In this document: piece after piece, positions 26,997-35,332 of the stretch
Layout: each line of letters opens with the position of its first letter
How positions within the stretch are numbered: the first letter of the stretch is position 1
Assembly: GCA_022784065.1 (NCBI GenBank)
Contig: JALFUO010000054.1
Coordinates: 1-55,754 of the forward strand
Length of the DNA stretch: 55,754 nt
Source: Bacteroidales bacterium
Lineage (GTDB): Bacteria; Bacteroidota; Bacteroidia; Bacteroidales; Bacteroidaceae
Direction of reading: 5' to 3'
Made by a program: the position numbers and the translations under genes
Notes under the pieces: generated by a model
What the model was told of the DNA's origin: nothing
Database searches by the model: none
The model's input: only the letters and a program-made list of their open reading frames with translations

Positions 26997-27845
26997 TTAT
27001 TTATTATTGCCATTTCCTCCCATCAGTTTTTCCGCCGGCACGGTCTGCAAGGCGTTGAACAGGAGTTCGAGGTCGATGGGCGTTTCGTCGTTGCCGCTGT
27101 TCGGGCAGATAAGTTCGATGCCGCGCATGGTCTGCTGCACGAACAGCGCGTCGGAGAGGTCGGAGCCTACGGCACGCTGCTCGAAGCGCAAGCGGGTTTC
27201 TATTTCGGCCGTCGAGGTGTTGAGCAGCACCGTGCCCTCGTTCACGATGACCACGTGGTCGATGAGTTGCTCCACGTCGCGCACTTGGTGGGTAGAGATA
27301 ATCATCACGCGCTCCTCTGTCATTTCGCGGGCAATCACCTCTCGAAACACCTTCTTCGAAGGAATGTCCAGCCCGTTGGTCGGCTCGTCCATGAGGAGGT
27401 ACTTTGTGCCGGCGGCGAGGGCGAAACTGATATACACCTTCTTTTTCTGTCCCATAGAAAGGCGACCGATGTTGAGGTCGTCGCCCAGTTCGAAACTTTT
27501 CAGGCAGCGCGCGAGAATGTCCTCGCGGAAAGTGGGGTAGAAAGGCGCATTAAGTTGCACGTAGGTGCGCAGCGACACTTCGGGAAGGTCGAACTCCTCG
27601 GGCACGAGAAATAGCTCGCGCAGCGTTTCCGGGCGGCGGCTTTGCGTGGGCACGCCCTCCGCCGTCACGTTGCCGCCTTTGGGGCGCAGCATTCCGGCGG
27701 CGAGATAGAGCATCGTGGACTTGCCGGTGCCGTTCTTGCCCAAAATTCCATAGATGCCGTTTTCCTCGAAATCGAGGCTGAGGCCGCTGAGCACTTCCTT
27801 GCCCCGGCGACCGTAGGTGAATGATACATTGCTGAATGATAACAT
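26997..27845 (-). CDS. ABC transporter ATP-binding protein of the GntR-linked operon
   Basis: A 282-residue ATPase: Walker A GKNGTGKST near residue 38, signature LSMGQKKKVY, Walker B YLLMDEPTNGLD and H-loop IISTHQ. The closest general relatives are the YtrB/CcmA-type ATPases of GntR-controlled exporters. A C-terminal region of about 70 residues after the core is typical of these. The track's TTG start at 27854 is replaced by the ATG at 27843-27845. It is the first gene of the operon, with a clear promoter and operator about 70 bp upstream. Confidence 0.93.
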   Translation of the reverse strand: MLSFSNVSFTYGRRGKEVLSGLSLDFEENGIYGILGKNGTGKSTMLYLAAGMLRPKGGNVTAEGVPTQSRRPETLRELFLVPEEFDLPEVSLRTYVQLNAPFYPTFREDILARCLKSFELGDDLNIGRLSMGQKKKVYISFALAAGTKYLLMDEPTNGLDIPSKKVFREVIAREMTEERVMIISTHQVRDVEQLIDHVVIVNEGTVLLNTSTAEIETRLRFEQRAVGSDLSDALFVQQTMRGIELICPNSGNDETPIDLELLFNALQTVPAEKLMGGNGNNK

Positions 27846-27914
27846 GGCTTTCAAAATTTAGGTTCAACCCGCTCTGCTGCGTGACCGGTATGGAGTTTCG
27901 CGGGCTTTGTTTTA

Positions 27915-27936
27915 GTGTAATAGTGTACTATGACAC
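27915..27936. promoter_or_regulatory. Operator-like palindrome at the ABC-GntR promoter
   Basis: GTGTAATAGTGTACTATGAC (plus AC) is an imperfect 22-bp dyad with a perfect TAGTGTACTA core. It lies 2 bp downstream of the -7 element on the minus strand, so it covers the likely transcription start. Position and form fit a YtrA-type repressor site; assigning it to the GntR protein encoded in the operon is inference. Confidence 0.65.
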
Positions 27937-27938
27937 CG

Positions 27939-27969
27939 CAAATATAAGGCGGAAAATTGAAACGCCAAA
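27939..27969 (-). promoter_or_regulatory. Bacteroidetes-type promoter of the ABC-GntR operon
   Basis: On the minus strand TTTG, 19 nt and TATATTTG, an exact consensus match. The transcript would start inside the palindrome at 27915-27936. Confidence 0.85.
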
Positions 27970-27991
27970 ATTTTCAGGCATTTTTTTATAG

Positions 27992-28044
27992 GAAAAAACA
28001 ATCCGGCGCACATCAATCGGTTTTTCCTGATTGGTGTGCGCCGG
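27992..28044 (-). terminator. Rho-independent terminator of the efflux operon
   Basis: A 16-bp stem CCGGCGCACA.CAATC/GATTG.TGTGCGCCGG with a 10-nt loop (28003-28044). On the minus strand it is followed by ATTGTTTTTTCC. It ends the seven-gene efflux cluster 20 bp after the last permease. Confidence 0.9.
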
Positions 28045-28063
28045 TTAAGCGTCATATAAAACC

Positions 28064-29215
28064 TTATCTTTTCCTGTAACTCCCCACTGCCCAAAGCCCG
28101 AGCAGGCAGCCGGCGGCAAGGAGGGCGGCGAAGTGGGGCAGGAGGTCTGCGAGGCGGCTGCCTTTGAGGAAAATCATGCGTGCGGCCTCTACGAAATAGC
28201 GCAGGGGATTGGCCAGCGAGAGTGCCTGAGCCCACTCGGGCATGCTGCGCACCGGCGTGAGCAGCCCCGACATCAGAATGAAGATTACGAGGAAGAAGAA
28301 CATCGTGAGCGCGGCCTGGCGCGTGGTGTCCGAGTAGTTCGACACGATAAGCCCTCCCGCCGACATCACGGCGATAAAAGGCACCGCTATCAGCAGCAAG
28401 TGCCACACGCTGCCCGCCGGCGCAAAGCCGTAAACAAGGCGCACCAGTGCCAGGGAGTAGAAAATCAGCGCGATGCCCACCGTCCAATAGGGTAGGAGCT
28501 TGGCAAAGATGAGGGGATACTTGCCAACGGGCGTCACGTTCATTTGTTCTATCGTGCCGTGCTCCTTTTCGAGCACGATGTTGAGGGCGGGCAGAAATCC
28601 CACGGTGAGAATGAGCAGCATGCCGATGAGTGCGGGAATCATGTAGCGCTTGTAGTCGAGCGTGGCGTTGAAGAGGTAGCGTTCGTTGATGCTTGCGCCC
28701 GGCCGCGCCGTGGCTGTGCCGCCGCTTTCGGCAGTGAGTTCTTCGGCAAATGCCATTGCGATTTGCGTGAGATAGTTTGTGCCGAGCGTTCCCTTGATGC
28801 CATTCACGGCGTTGCCGCGCACGCTGATGTTGGCCTGCGCGTTCCGTTGCAGGTCTTTGGCGAAGCCGCGCGGAATTTCAAGTATCACGTCGGCCCTTCC
28901 TGCTTCAATCATCGCCATGGCCTCGTCGTCGTCGGCTGCCAGTGTGGCGAGGTGGAAGCAGTCGGCGGCTGCGGTTTTCTCAATGAGGCGGCGGGAGAGC
29001 GCGGAGCGGTCGTTGTCGATGGCGCAAAAGTTGAGGTTGCTGATTTCCTGCGTTGCCACGAGCGGCACCACGAGGGTGAGCACGATGGGTAAGATGATAA
29101 ACACGCGGGGCAGGAGCCTGTTGCGCATCATCTGCCTGAACTCCTTTTCCAGCAAGAAGCGGAAAGCGTGCAGGCCCGGCATGGCGACTATATTATTATA
29201 TGTATCCCTTTTCAT
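28064..29215 (-). CDS. ABC-2 type permease (YbhR/YbhS-like), second
   Basis: A 383-residue permease with a TM segment near the N-terminus (LLPRVFIILPIVLTLVVPLV), a large periplasmic domain (about residues 55-190) and five C-terminal TM segments including EKEHGTIEQMNVTPV, the cytoplasmic coupling motif of the family. The track ORF extends to 30010, but that part is a shadow of the next permease. The ATG at 29213-29215 overlaps the upstream stop as ATGA. Only the second half of the family's usual signature NYSDTTRQA is strong. It is the last gene of the CecR-YbhGFSR-like cluster. Confidence 0.92.
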   Translation of the reverse strand: MKRDTYNNIVAMPGLHAFRFLLEKEFRQMMRNRLLPRVFIILPIVLTLVVPLVATQEISNLNFCAIDNDRSALSRRLIEKTAAADCFHLATLAADDDEAMAMIEAGRADVILEIPRGFAKDLQRNAQANISVRGNAVNGIKGTLGTNYLTQIAMAFAEELTAESGGTATARPGASINERYLFNATLDYKRYMIPALIGMLLILTVGFLPALNIVLEKEHGTIEQMNVTPVGKYPLIFAKLLPYWTVGIALIFYSLALVRLVYGFAPAGSVWHLLLIAVPFIAVMSAGGLIVSNYSDTTRQAALTMFFFLVIFILMSGLLTPVRSMPEWAQALSLANPLRYFVEAARMIFLKGSRLADLLPHFAALLAAGCLLGLWAVGSYRKR

Positions 29216-30339
29216 TCCAGTCTTCTTTTGAATTTCACCAGGGAGAGAGCGAGCAGCACCGCCGCCATAAGGGCGAGTATCAGCGTTTCCCTCACCACGA
29301 AACCGGGCGCGACGCCCTGTATCATCAGTTTGCGCGCCGCCTCCACGAACCACCGCGCCGGCACGATGCCCGAGATGTATTGCAGCACCGTGGGCATGGA
29401 TTCTATCGGGAAGGCCAGTCCTGAAAAATAGATGGAAGGCACGATGAGCAGCAGGGAAATGAGCATTGCCGCCAACTGAGTGGCCGCCACGGTGGACACG
29501 AGCAGGCCGAGCAGCAGGCACACGAAGATGTAGAGCAGCGAAATGCCCAGGAACACCGCCAGGCTGCCGGCCATCGGCAAGCCCAGGAGAAAAGTGGACA
29601 GCGAGAGGACGGTGAGGAGGTTGATGATGGAAATCAGCAGGTAGGGCATGAGCTTTGCTCCCACGATGGCGGCTGGCGGCACGGGCGATGCGAGGAGCAC
29701 CTCCATTGTGCCGAGTTCTTTTTCGCGTACAATGCTGATGCTCGTCATCATGGCGCAGATGAGCATAAAGATGAGGCCCATCACGCCCGGCACAAAGTTG
29801 TATTCGCTCTTTTGCGCGGGGTTGTAGAGCAGGCGCACGCTGGGCGTCACGGCATAGCGTTGGACCGGGGCCGTGGCAGCGGCTTGCATCGCGGCGGCAT
29901 CGGGGCTTGCCAGCAGGCTCTTGATGAGCGTGGCGGCGTAGGCGGTGCGCACGGACGCTTGGTTGGGCTCCGAGCCGTCGGCGAGCAGTTGCACCGTCGC
30001 GCCGCCGCATCGGCGCAGGCGGTCGGAAAAGCCATTTTCCAGCACGATGGCCATGTCAGCCTTGCCGCTACGCATCATTTCCTCCGCTTCGACTGCCGTG
30101 TGGGTTATTTTTACCACCGTGAAATAGCGGTTGGCGTTGAACGCCTCTTGCCAGTGCGGCACGCAGGCATCGCCGCCTTCGTCGACGATGACGAGCGCCG
30201 TGCCGCGCACCTCCGTGGTCACGGCGTAACCGAAGAGCACGATGAGCACGATGGGCATCACGAGCAGGATGAGCACCGTGCGGCTATCGCGGAAAATCTG
30301 TAAAAACTCTTTCTTTACGAATGATAGAAACGTGTGCAT
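29212..30339 (-). CDS. ABC-2 type permease (YbhR/YbhS-like), first
   Basis: A 375-residue inner-membrane permease. It opens MHTFLSFVKKEFLQIFRDSR and has TM1 (LILLVMPIVLIVLFGYA), a periplasmic domain of about 140 residues, then REKELGTMEVLLASPV and five TM segments, matching the ABC2_membrane_3 layout. It is translationally coupled to the second permease (ATGA) and starts 2 bp after the ATPase gene at 30342. The two permeases probably form the heterodimeric channel. Confidence 0.93.
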   Translation of the reverse strand: MHTFLSFVKKEFLQIFRDSRTVLILLVMPIVLIVLFGYAVTTEVRGTALVIVDEGGDACVPHWQEAFNANRYFTVVKITHTAVEAEEMMRSGKADMAIVLENGFSDRLRRCGGATVQLLADGSEPNQASVRTAYAATLIKSLLASPDAAAMQAAATAPVQRYAVTPSVRLLYNPAQKSEYNFVPGVMGLIFMLICAMMTSISIVREKELGTMEVLLASPVPPAAIVGAKLMPYLLISIINLLTVLSLSTFLLGLPMAGSLAVFLGISLLYIFVCLLLGLLVSTVAATQLAAMLISLLLIVPSIYFSGLAFPIESMPTVLQYISGIVPARWFVEAARKLMIQGVAPGFVVRETLILALMAAVLLALSLVKFKRRLE

Positions 30340-30341
30340 GG

Positions 30342-31091
30342 CTAACTTCTTTTTGCGGTGCGGGCCAAGGCGTGGAACACGTCGTACATGCTTGCTCCGC
30401 CAAACTGCCTGCGGAGCGCGGCGGGCGTGTCGAGGGCGCGTATCTGCCCGTCAACCATGATGCTCACGCGGTTGCAATATTCTGCCTCGTCCATATAATG
30501 CGTCGTCACGAACACAGTGATGCCTCTGTCGGCCGCCTGGTATATTAGTTCCCAGAAGCGTCGCCGCGTAACGGGGTCGACGCCGCCTGTCGGCTCGTCG
30601 AGAAACACGATCTCGGGCTCATGGAAGATGCTCAGCGAGAAAGCCAGCTTTTGCTTCCAGCCAAGGGGCAGGCGTTCCACGATGGTGCGGCGTTCGTTCT
30701 CGAACCCCAGTTGGGCGAGCAGCGTGCGCGTCTTTTGCTCGATGTCGCTCGCCGCCATGCCGTAGATGCCGCCGAAGAGGCGCAGGTTTTCGCCCACGGT
30801 AAGGTCGTTGTAGAGGGCGAAGCGCTGGCTCATGTAGCCGATGTGCCTTTTCACGTCGTCGGGGTGGGCGGCCACGTCGAAGCCTGCTACCTCGGCGCGT
30901 CCTGAGGTCGGCGTGGAGAGTCCGCAGAGTATCTTCATCGCCGTTGTCTTGCCTGCGCCGTTTGCGCCGAGAAAGCCGAAGATTTCTCCTCGCCGCACCG
31001 CAAAGCTGATGCCGTCCACGGCGGTGAAGTCGCCGAAGCGTTTCGTGAGGCGTTCGGCAAGGATAACGGTCTCGTTGTTGGGGGAGGGCAT
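30342..31091 (-). CDS. ABC transporter ATP-binding protein (YbhF second-half-like)
   Basis: A 249-residue ATPase: Walker A GANGAGKTTAMK, Q-loop YMSQRFALYNDLT, a LPLGWKQKLAFSLSIF signature (LSGGQ position altered to LPLGW), Walker B IVFLDEPTGGVDP and H-loop FVTTHYMDEAEYC. The LPLGW form of the signature is characteristic of the second ATPase of YbhF-type tandem proteins. In E. coli YbhF both ATPases are fused; here they are separate genes (30342 and 31154). Confidence 0.94.
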   Translation of the reverse strand: MPSPNNETVILAERLTKRFGDFTAVDGISFAVRRGEIFGFLGANGAGKTTAMKILCGLSTPTSGRAEVAGFDVAAHPDDVKRHIGYMSQRFALYNDLTVGENLRLFGGIYGMAASDIEQKTRTLLAQLGFENERRTIVERLPLGWKQKLAFSLSIFHEPEIVFLDEPTGGVDPVTRRRFWELIYQAADRGITVFVTTHYMDEAEYCNRVSIMVDGQIRALDTPAALRRQFGGASMYDVFHALARTAKRS

Positions 31092-31153
31092 AATCGTGAG
31101 GGGATTTGTGGGAGATAGATACTATGGATGCAATAATTCTATTTTAGAAAAAA

Positions 31154-32083
31154 TCATTTAGCGGCGAGCGCCATGAAGCAGTCTTCGATGTCGGGCTTGG
31201 CGGCTTGCGCCTCGGCGTCTGCGTAGCCGAGGCTGCGCAGTGCTTGCTGCAGGGCGGCGGCATCGGTGTCGGGGCTGATGCGCACGTGGTGGGTGCTGCC
31301 GAAGGCAAAAGCCGACTTCACGCCGGGCAGACCGCGCACGTCGCGCAGCAGCCCGTGCATGTCGCTGCCGCTCACGGCTACATAGGCATCGGGGCAGGAA
31401 CTGACGATGCCTTGCGGCGTGTCGGTGAGCAGCACGCGCCCGTCGTCCATCAGCGCGATGCGGTCGCAGCAACTTGCCTCGTCCATATAGGGCGTAGATA
31501 CCAGTATCGTCTGGCCGCCTTCTGCGCGCAGGTTTTGCAGCATGCCCCAGAACTCTTTGCGGCTCACGGGGTCAACGCCCGTGGTCGGCTCGTCGAGCAG
31601 CAGTACCTGCGGCTTGTGGATAAGGGCGCAGCAGAGCGCGAGCTTTTGCTTCATACCGCCCGAGAGCGCGCCGGCACGGCGGTCTTCGAAGCGGGCTATC
31701 TGGCAATAAATGTCTTCTACAAGATGCCTGTTTGCTTCAAAGGCGGTGCCGAAGGCCGCGGCGAAGAAGTTCAGGTTCTCCCGCACCGTTAGGTCGGCGT
31801 AGAGCGAGAAGCGGCCGGGCATATAGCCGATGAGTCGGCGCACTTTGCGGTAGTCGCGTGTCACGTCGAGCCCGCACAGCCTCACCTGCCCGGCGAATGG
31901 GAGCAGCAGGGAAGCGATGAGCCGGAAGAGCGTCGTCTTGCCTGCGCCGTCGGGGCCGATGAGCCCGAAGATTTCTCCGGGCCTTACCTGCAGGCTCACG
32001 TCGCGCAGCGCCTCGACTTTGCCGAAACGCTTGCATACGCCGGCGGCTTCGAGCGCGAAAGTTTCAGAAATCAACGTCGCCAT
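31154..32083 (-). CDS. ABC transporter ATP-binding protein (YbhF first-half-like)
   Basis: ATPase of 309 residues from the ATG at 32083 (an ATG at 32107 would give 317). It has Walker A GPDGAGKTTLFR, YMPGRFSLYADLTVRENL, signature LSGGMKQKLALCCALI, Walker B VLLLDEPTTGVDP and switch VSTPYMDEASCCD. The D in GPDGAGKTT and the STPYMDEA form match the first half of YbhF-type proteins. A C-terminal domain of about 90 residues follows. It overlaps the HlyD gene end by 20 bp, and the second ATPase gene starts 62 bp downstream. Confidence 0.94.
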   Translation of the reverse strand: MATLISETFALEAAGVCKRFGKVEALRDVSLQVRPGEIFGLIGPDGAGKTTLFRLIASLLLPFAGQVRLCGLDVTRDYRKVRRLIGYMPGRFSLYADLTVRENLNFFAAAFGTAFEANRHLVEDIYCQIARFEDRRAGALSGGMKQKLALCCALIHKPQVLLLDEPTTGVDPVSRKEFWGMLQNLRAEGGQTILVSTPYMDEASCCDRIALMDDGRVLLTDTPQGIVSSCPDAYVAVSGSDMHGLLRDVRGLPGVKSAFAFGSTHHVRISPDTDAAALQQALRSLGYADAEAQAAKPDIEDCFMALAAK

Positions 32084-32957
32084 ACATTCCGCGCTTAATG
32101 AACCCATCGTTTGCCACGGCTATCTTCACGGCATACACAAGGTTGGCGCGCTCGTCCTTGGTCTGAATGGTTTTTGGCGTAAATTCCGCCTTGTCTGAAA
32201 TCCATTCCACGCGTCCTTCGTACTGGCGTTCCGCCTCGCCGCCGCAGTCGGAAACCACGCGCACCTTTTGTCCTATTTTGAGGTTGGCGAATTGCTCCGC
32301 CGTGACGTAGGCCCGCAGTTTCATCTGCCGCAGGTCGGCGATTTTGAAGAGCGGCCGTCCCGGCGTGACGTATTCTCCCGCTTCGACATACTTTTCTAAA
32401 ACCGTGCCGCCCGTGGGGGCGATGATGCGGCTTTGGGCAATCTGCTCCTCCACTTGCGCCAACTGGGCGAGGATTGCGCTCTCGCGCTCCGTGGCGCTCC
32501 TGTTGGCCGATGCGATTTTCTCTTCCGTGGCTGCGAGCTGGCTTGTCAGCACGTCGAGCTGGCTTTGCCATTGATCGGCCTGCTGCCTGGTGCCGGCTTT
32601 GGCGGCTGTCAGTTGCTGCGCTCTCGCGAGTTCCTGCTGCGCATGCTCTATTTGCCGGCGCAGGTGTGCCGACTGGCGGCTCACGTCGAGCACGGTGCTG
32701 GCGGCGCTGCCGGCGGAGGCTTTCAGTTCGCTGCGGCGCAGGCTGAGCAGCACGGTGTCCACGCTGCCCACTTCTGCTCCGCCTTTCAAGTCGGTGCCTT
32801 CCTCTGCATTGAAGGCGGTAAGCAGTCCGGCGGTGCGTGCCGACACTACGGTTTCGGTCGTTTCAAACACGCCGGAGGCCGCGTGCCCGTCGCCCTTGCC
32901 AGAGCAGGCGGCCAGGAGCGCGGGGCAAAGAATTACGGATAAGGTTTTGATATTCAT
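32064..32957 (-). CDS. HlyD family periplasmic adaptor, lipoprotein (YbhG-like)
   Basis: Membrane fusion protein linking the inner-membrane ABC pump to the TolC channel. From the ATG at 32957 it has a lipobox signal (LCPALLAAC, Cys about residue 16), so it should be lipid-anchored. A first lipoyl half (ETTETVVSARTAGLLTAF) is followed by a long coiled coil (about 80-160, rich in Gln/Ala/Arg) and the second lipoyl half with the beta-barrel (RIIAPTGGTVLEKYVEAGEYVTPGRPLFKIADL). The end INGMYGDVDF-type (KRGMYGDVDF) matches YbhG/YiaV-type adaptors. It is 297 residues long. Confidence 0.93.
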   Translation of the reverse strand: MNIKTLSVILCPALLAACSGKGDGHAASGVFETTETVVSARTAGLLTAFNAEEGTDLKGGAEVGSVDTVLLSLRRSELKASAGSAASTVLDVSRQSAHLRRQIEHAQQELARAQQLTAAKAGTRQQADQWQSQLDVLTSQLAATEEKIASANRSATERESAILAQLAQVEEQIAQSRIIAPTGGTVLEKYVEAGEYVTPGRPLFKIADLRQMKLRAYVTAEQFANLKIGQKVRVVSDCGGEAERQYEGRVEWISDKAEFTPKTIQTKDERANLVYAVKIAVANDGFIKRGMYGDVDF

Positions 32958-33123
32958 TGCGGGGTGAGATTTTCTTAATTTGACGACCACTTGAACAACT
33001 TCCCGACATTTGCATTTGCCGTTCTGAGCGGTAGGCGTACATAATACGCCCCGTTGGCTTTTGTTGTCTCTGTTGTCGTTTTTTGTTTTACTCGTCTACT
33101 TGTAAACTTGTTTGCTAAGATAA

Positions 33124-34395
33124 TTATTGATTTCGGGTATATTTCAGATTATATATGGTTTGCAGGAGTTGCAGCTCGTGGTATGCCTTTTCGAGCCTTG
33201 CAGCCTGTTCGTCGTTCATGTCGCGCATAAGGTCGGTTGCCGTGGCAGCGCCGAGCTCGAGCTTGTCGGCGCGTGCCTTCGTGAGGTCGGCGCGGAGGCG
33301 GATAATGCGGTCGTCGTAAGTGATTTGGTCGGAAATGCGCTTCATTGCGCTTCGGTGGTTTGCTGCGTCGATGTCATTGTTGAGCAGGAAGGTTTCTCGG
33401 TCGGCAGCCACGTTCTCGCGCTGTATTTCGAGCAGGCGGCGGTCGGTTCGGCGTGTGTAAAGCGGCGAGAAGTTCCACGTGAGGCGTGCGCCTATCACGC
33501 CGTAAAATCCGAAGTCGCGCTCAAAGATGTTTAGCCCCGGCCTGCCGTAACTTCCCGAGGCGAAGAGGCCGAGCTTGGGGCGCAACGCCGTGTCGAGCTG
33601 CTTTTGCCGCACGTCGATGTGCGCCTCGCGGGCCTGGAAGAGCGAGAGTTCAGGGCGGAAGTTGCCTGCCGTTTCTGAGAAGTCCGCTTTCGGGCGTGCC
33701 AGTTCCGCTTCCGCGCCCAGGGCCTTGCCGATGAGCAGCGAGAGCATCTGCATGTAGGCCGCCCTCCTGCCTTTCAGTTCCACTTGCGTGCGCTCCGCCG
33801 AGGCTTGCTCCGCTTCCACCGCCCACGCGTCGCTTTCCACCGCCGTGCCGTGCTGCACGCAGGCGGCGATGCGCTCGGCAGCCAGCCTCAGGTTGTCCAT
33901 ATAATAATGATGGAGCCGCAACCTTTCGTCAACGAGCAGGATGCTGAAGAAAAGTTCGTTGACCCTTCCGCGCAGCGCGTAGAGATTGACTTCCGTCTCC
34001 CCGCGTTCCACGTCGGCCTGCTTTCCCGCGAGGTCCTTGCTGCTGCTAATGGCGCCGCCGTCGTAGATGGTTTGGTTGAGATCGAGGCTCAGGGCATACT
34101 GTTCCTTGTTGGGCGTGGGTATGTCTATGTTGCCCAGCCCGAGTTGCTTGAAGTCGAATGGCAGTTGCGTCACGTCGCTTTGCACCTGCGCCTTGCCCGT
34201 GAGCGCGAGTTGCGGCAGCCAGCCTTTTGCGGCGTTGGCGAGGTTGCAGTCGCGGGTGCGTTCTATGAGTTGCAGTCGGCGCACTTGCGGAAAATTGGCA
34301 CGCGCCAGCTCATAGCATTCTTCCAGCGTCAGCGTCTGTGCCTGCCCTAAGGCGCACAGTGCAGAGAGGAGCGTGATCAGAATGGATTTTTTCAT
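33124..34395 (-). CDS. TolC family outer membrane efflux protein
   Basis: A 423-residue outer-membrane channel subunit. The signal peptide (MKKSILITLLSALCALGQAQ) precedes the typical LTLEECYELARANFPQVRRL helix. Two internal homologous halves of coiled coils follow, with the second-half entry SLFQAREAHIDVRQKQLDTALRPKLGLFASGSYG. It is placed between the TetR regulator and the HlyD adaptor, so it is the dedicated exit duct of this pump. The 166-bp gap to HlyD contains only a TTTACTCGTCTACTTG-type repeat. Confidence 0.94.
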   Translation of the reverse strand: MKKSILITLLSALCALGQAQTLTLEECYELARANFPQVRRLQLIERTRDCNLANAAKGWLPQLALTGKAQVQSDVTQLPFDFKQLGLGNIDIPTPNKEQYALSLDLNQTIYDGGAISSSKDLAGKQADVERGETEVNLYALRGRVNELFFSILLVDERLRLHHYYMDNLRLAAERIAACVQHGTAVESDAWAVEAEQASAERTQVELKGRRAAYMQMLSLLIGKALGAEAELARPKADFSETAGNFRPELSLFQAREAHIDVRQKQLDTALRPKLGLFASGSYGRPGLNIFERDFGFYGVIGARLTWNFSPLYTRRTDRRLLEIQRENVAADRETFLLNNDIDAANHRSAMKRISDQITYDDRIIRLRADLTKARADKLELGAATATDLMRDMNDEQAARLEKAYHELQLLQTIYNLKYTRNQ

Positions 34396-34453
34396 TGAGC
34401 GTATATATATAATATTGTATGGTATAATATTATATGGTAGGGAATGGGAGCGA

Positions 34454-35278
34454 TTACGGTCTTAGCCTGCGGCGCAGCGTTTCGGCGATTTCCTGCTTGC
34501 GCCGTTCGAGAAAACTTTCGGGCGTTGTGGCGTACAGTTCTTTCAACGTCTCGGCGGCGGGCTTTATGAGGAAGGCAAACACGTTGAGCGAGGCAATGTC
34601 GAGAAGGAGGTCGGTGATTTTTACGCTTGCTATTTCTCCACGCTCCGCCAATTCGTCTGCCTGTTGCTGCAGGTCGCTGACTGTACTGCTGTAAAATTGT
34701 TTGAAGTACATTCCTATCATTGCCGAGCGCAAGGGGTGTCCCAAAATGTCGCGCATCACAAACGCAGGCAGCCTCGGGTTCTCTTTCAAGAAGTCGAAGT
34801 GACGCTGCGCTCCGCTCACGATGCGCTCTACGAAGGGCAGATTGCTGTTGCCGAAAGCGTTTTGCAGCGAGGCAATCAACTCTGCCAATTTCTGCTGAAA
34901 AATGTGTTTGAAAAGATTTTCCTTAGTGTTGAAATAATAGTGCAGCATGGCGTGCGTCACGCCCGCGCTCTTGGCAATGGCGGAAGTGGTGGCGGCGGCA
35001 AACCCGTCGCGCAGGAACACCTCTTCAGCGGCTTTCAGAATGAGTTGGGCGGTGGAACTGGCATTTCCCTTACCGCCGACAGCAAAATCAGAGGAACTTT
35101 GTTCCACTTTACTGGTAGAAACGACCAGTTTTTCCTTGGGAAAAATTGACTTTTCCTTATGCGAAACGCGCTTTTTCGGTTCAAAATCATCATTTGCCGC
35201 CTTTCCGAAAATCAGTTCCTTGAATAGTTCAACTTTCTCATTATAAGAAAGTTCATCTTTGCTTATTTCGTTCGGCAT
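34454..35278 (-). CDS. TetR/AcrR family regulator with a long N-terminal extension
   Basis: A 274-residue repressor. The HTH (LILKAAEEVFLRDGFAAATTSAIAKSAGVTHAMLHYYFNTKENLF) starts only near residue 78. The preceding stretch of about 75 residues is lysine- and serine-rich, without an evident fold, and unusual for the family. The C-terminal ligand domain follows. By position it corresponds to E. coli CecR (YbiH), which controls YbhGFSR. A dyad CTTTGTTAATTACAAAG lies 14-30 bp upstream of its start (35292-35308), suggesting autoregulation. The ATG at 35278 is the only start that includes the extension; internal starts are rare. Confidence 0.88.
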   Translation of the reverse strand: MPNEISKDELSYNEKVELFKELIFGKAANDDFEPKKRVSHKEKSIFPKEKLVVSTSKVEQSSSDFAVGGKGNASSTAQLILKAAEEVFLRDGFAAATTSAIAKSAGVTHAMLHYYFNTKENLFKHIFQQKLAELIASLQNAFGNSNLPFVERIVSGAQRHFDFLKENPRLPAFVMRDILGHPLRSAMIGMYFKQFYSSTVSDLQQQADELAERGEIASVKITDLLLDIASLNVFAFLIKPAAETLKELYATTPESFLERRKQEIAETLRRRLRP

Positions 35279-35291
35279 AGGCGTTTAACTG

Positions 35292-35308
35292 CTTTGTTAA
35301 TTACAAAG
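35292..35308. promoter_or_regulatory. Operator-like dyad upstream of the TetR-efflux operon
   Basis: A 17-bp dyad CTTTGT-TAATT-ACAAAG close to the start of the TetR gene. The form fits a TetR half-site pair; the binding protein is inferred from location. No exact TAnnTTTG element was found next to it. Confidence 0.45.
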
Positions 35309-35332
35309 TAAGAAAATTCTTTTGAAAGCGCA

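Noticed and set aside
28064-30010. 648-residue fused permease (ORF-track entry)
   Set aside because: The first 260 residues are an out-of-frame reading of the neighbouring permease gene; the real start is the ATG at 29215, with an ATGA overlap.
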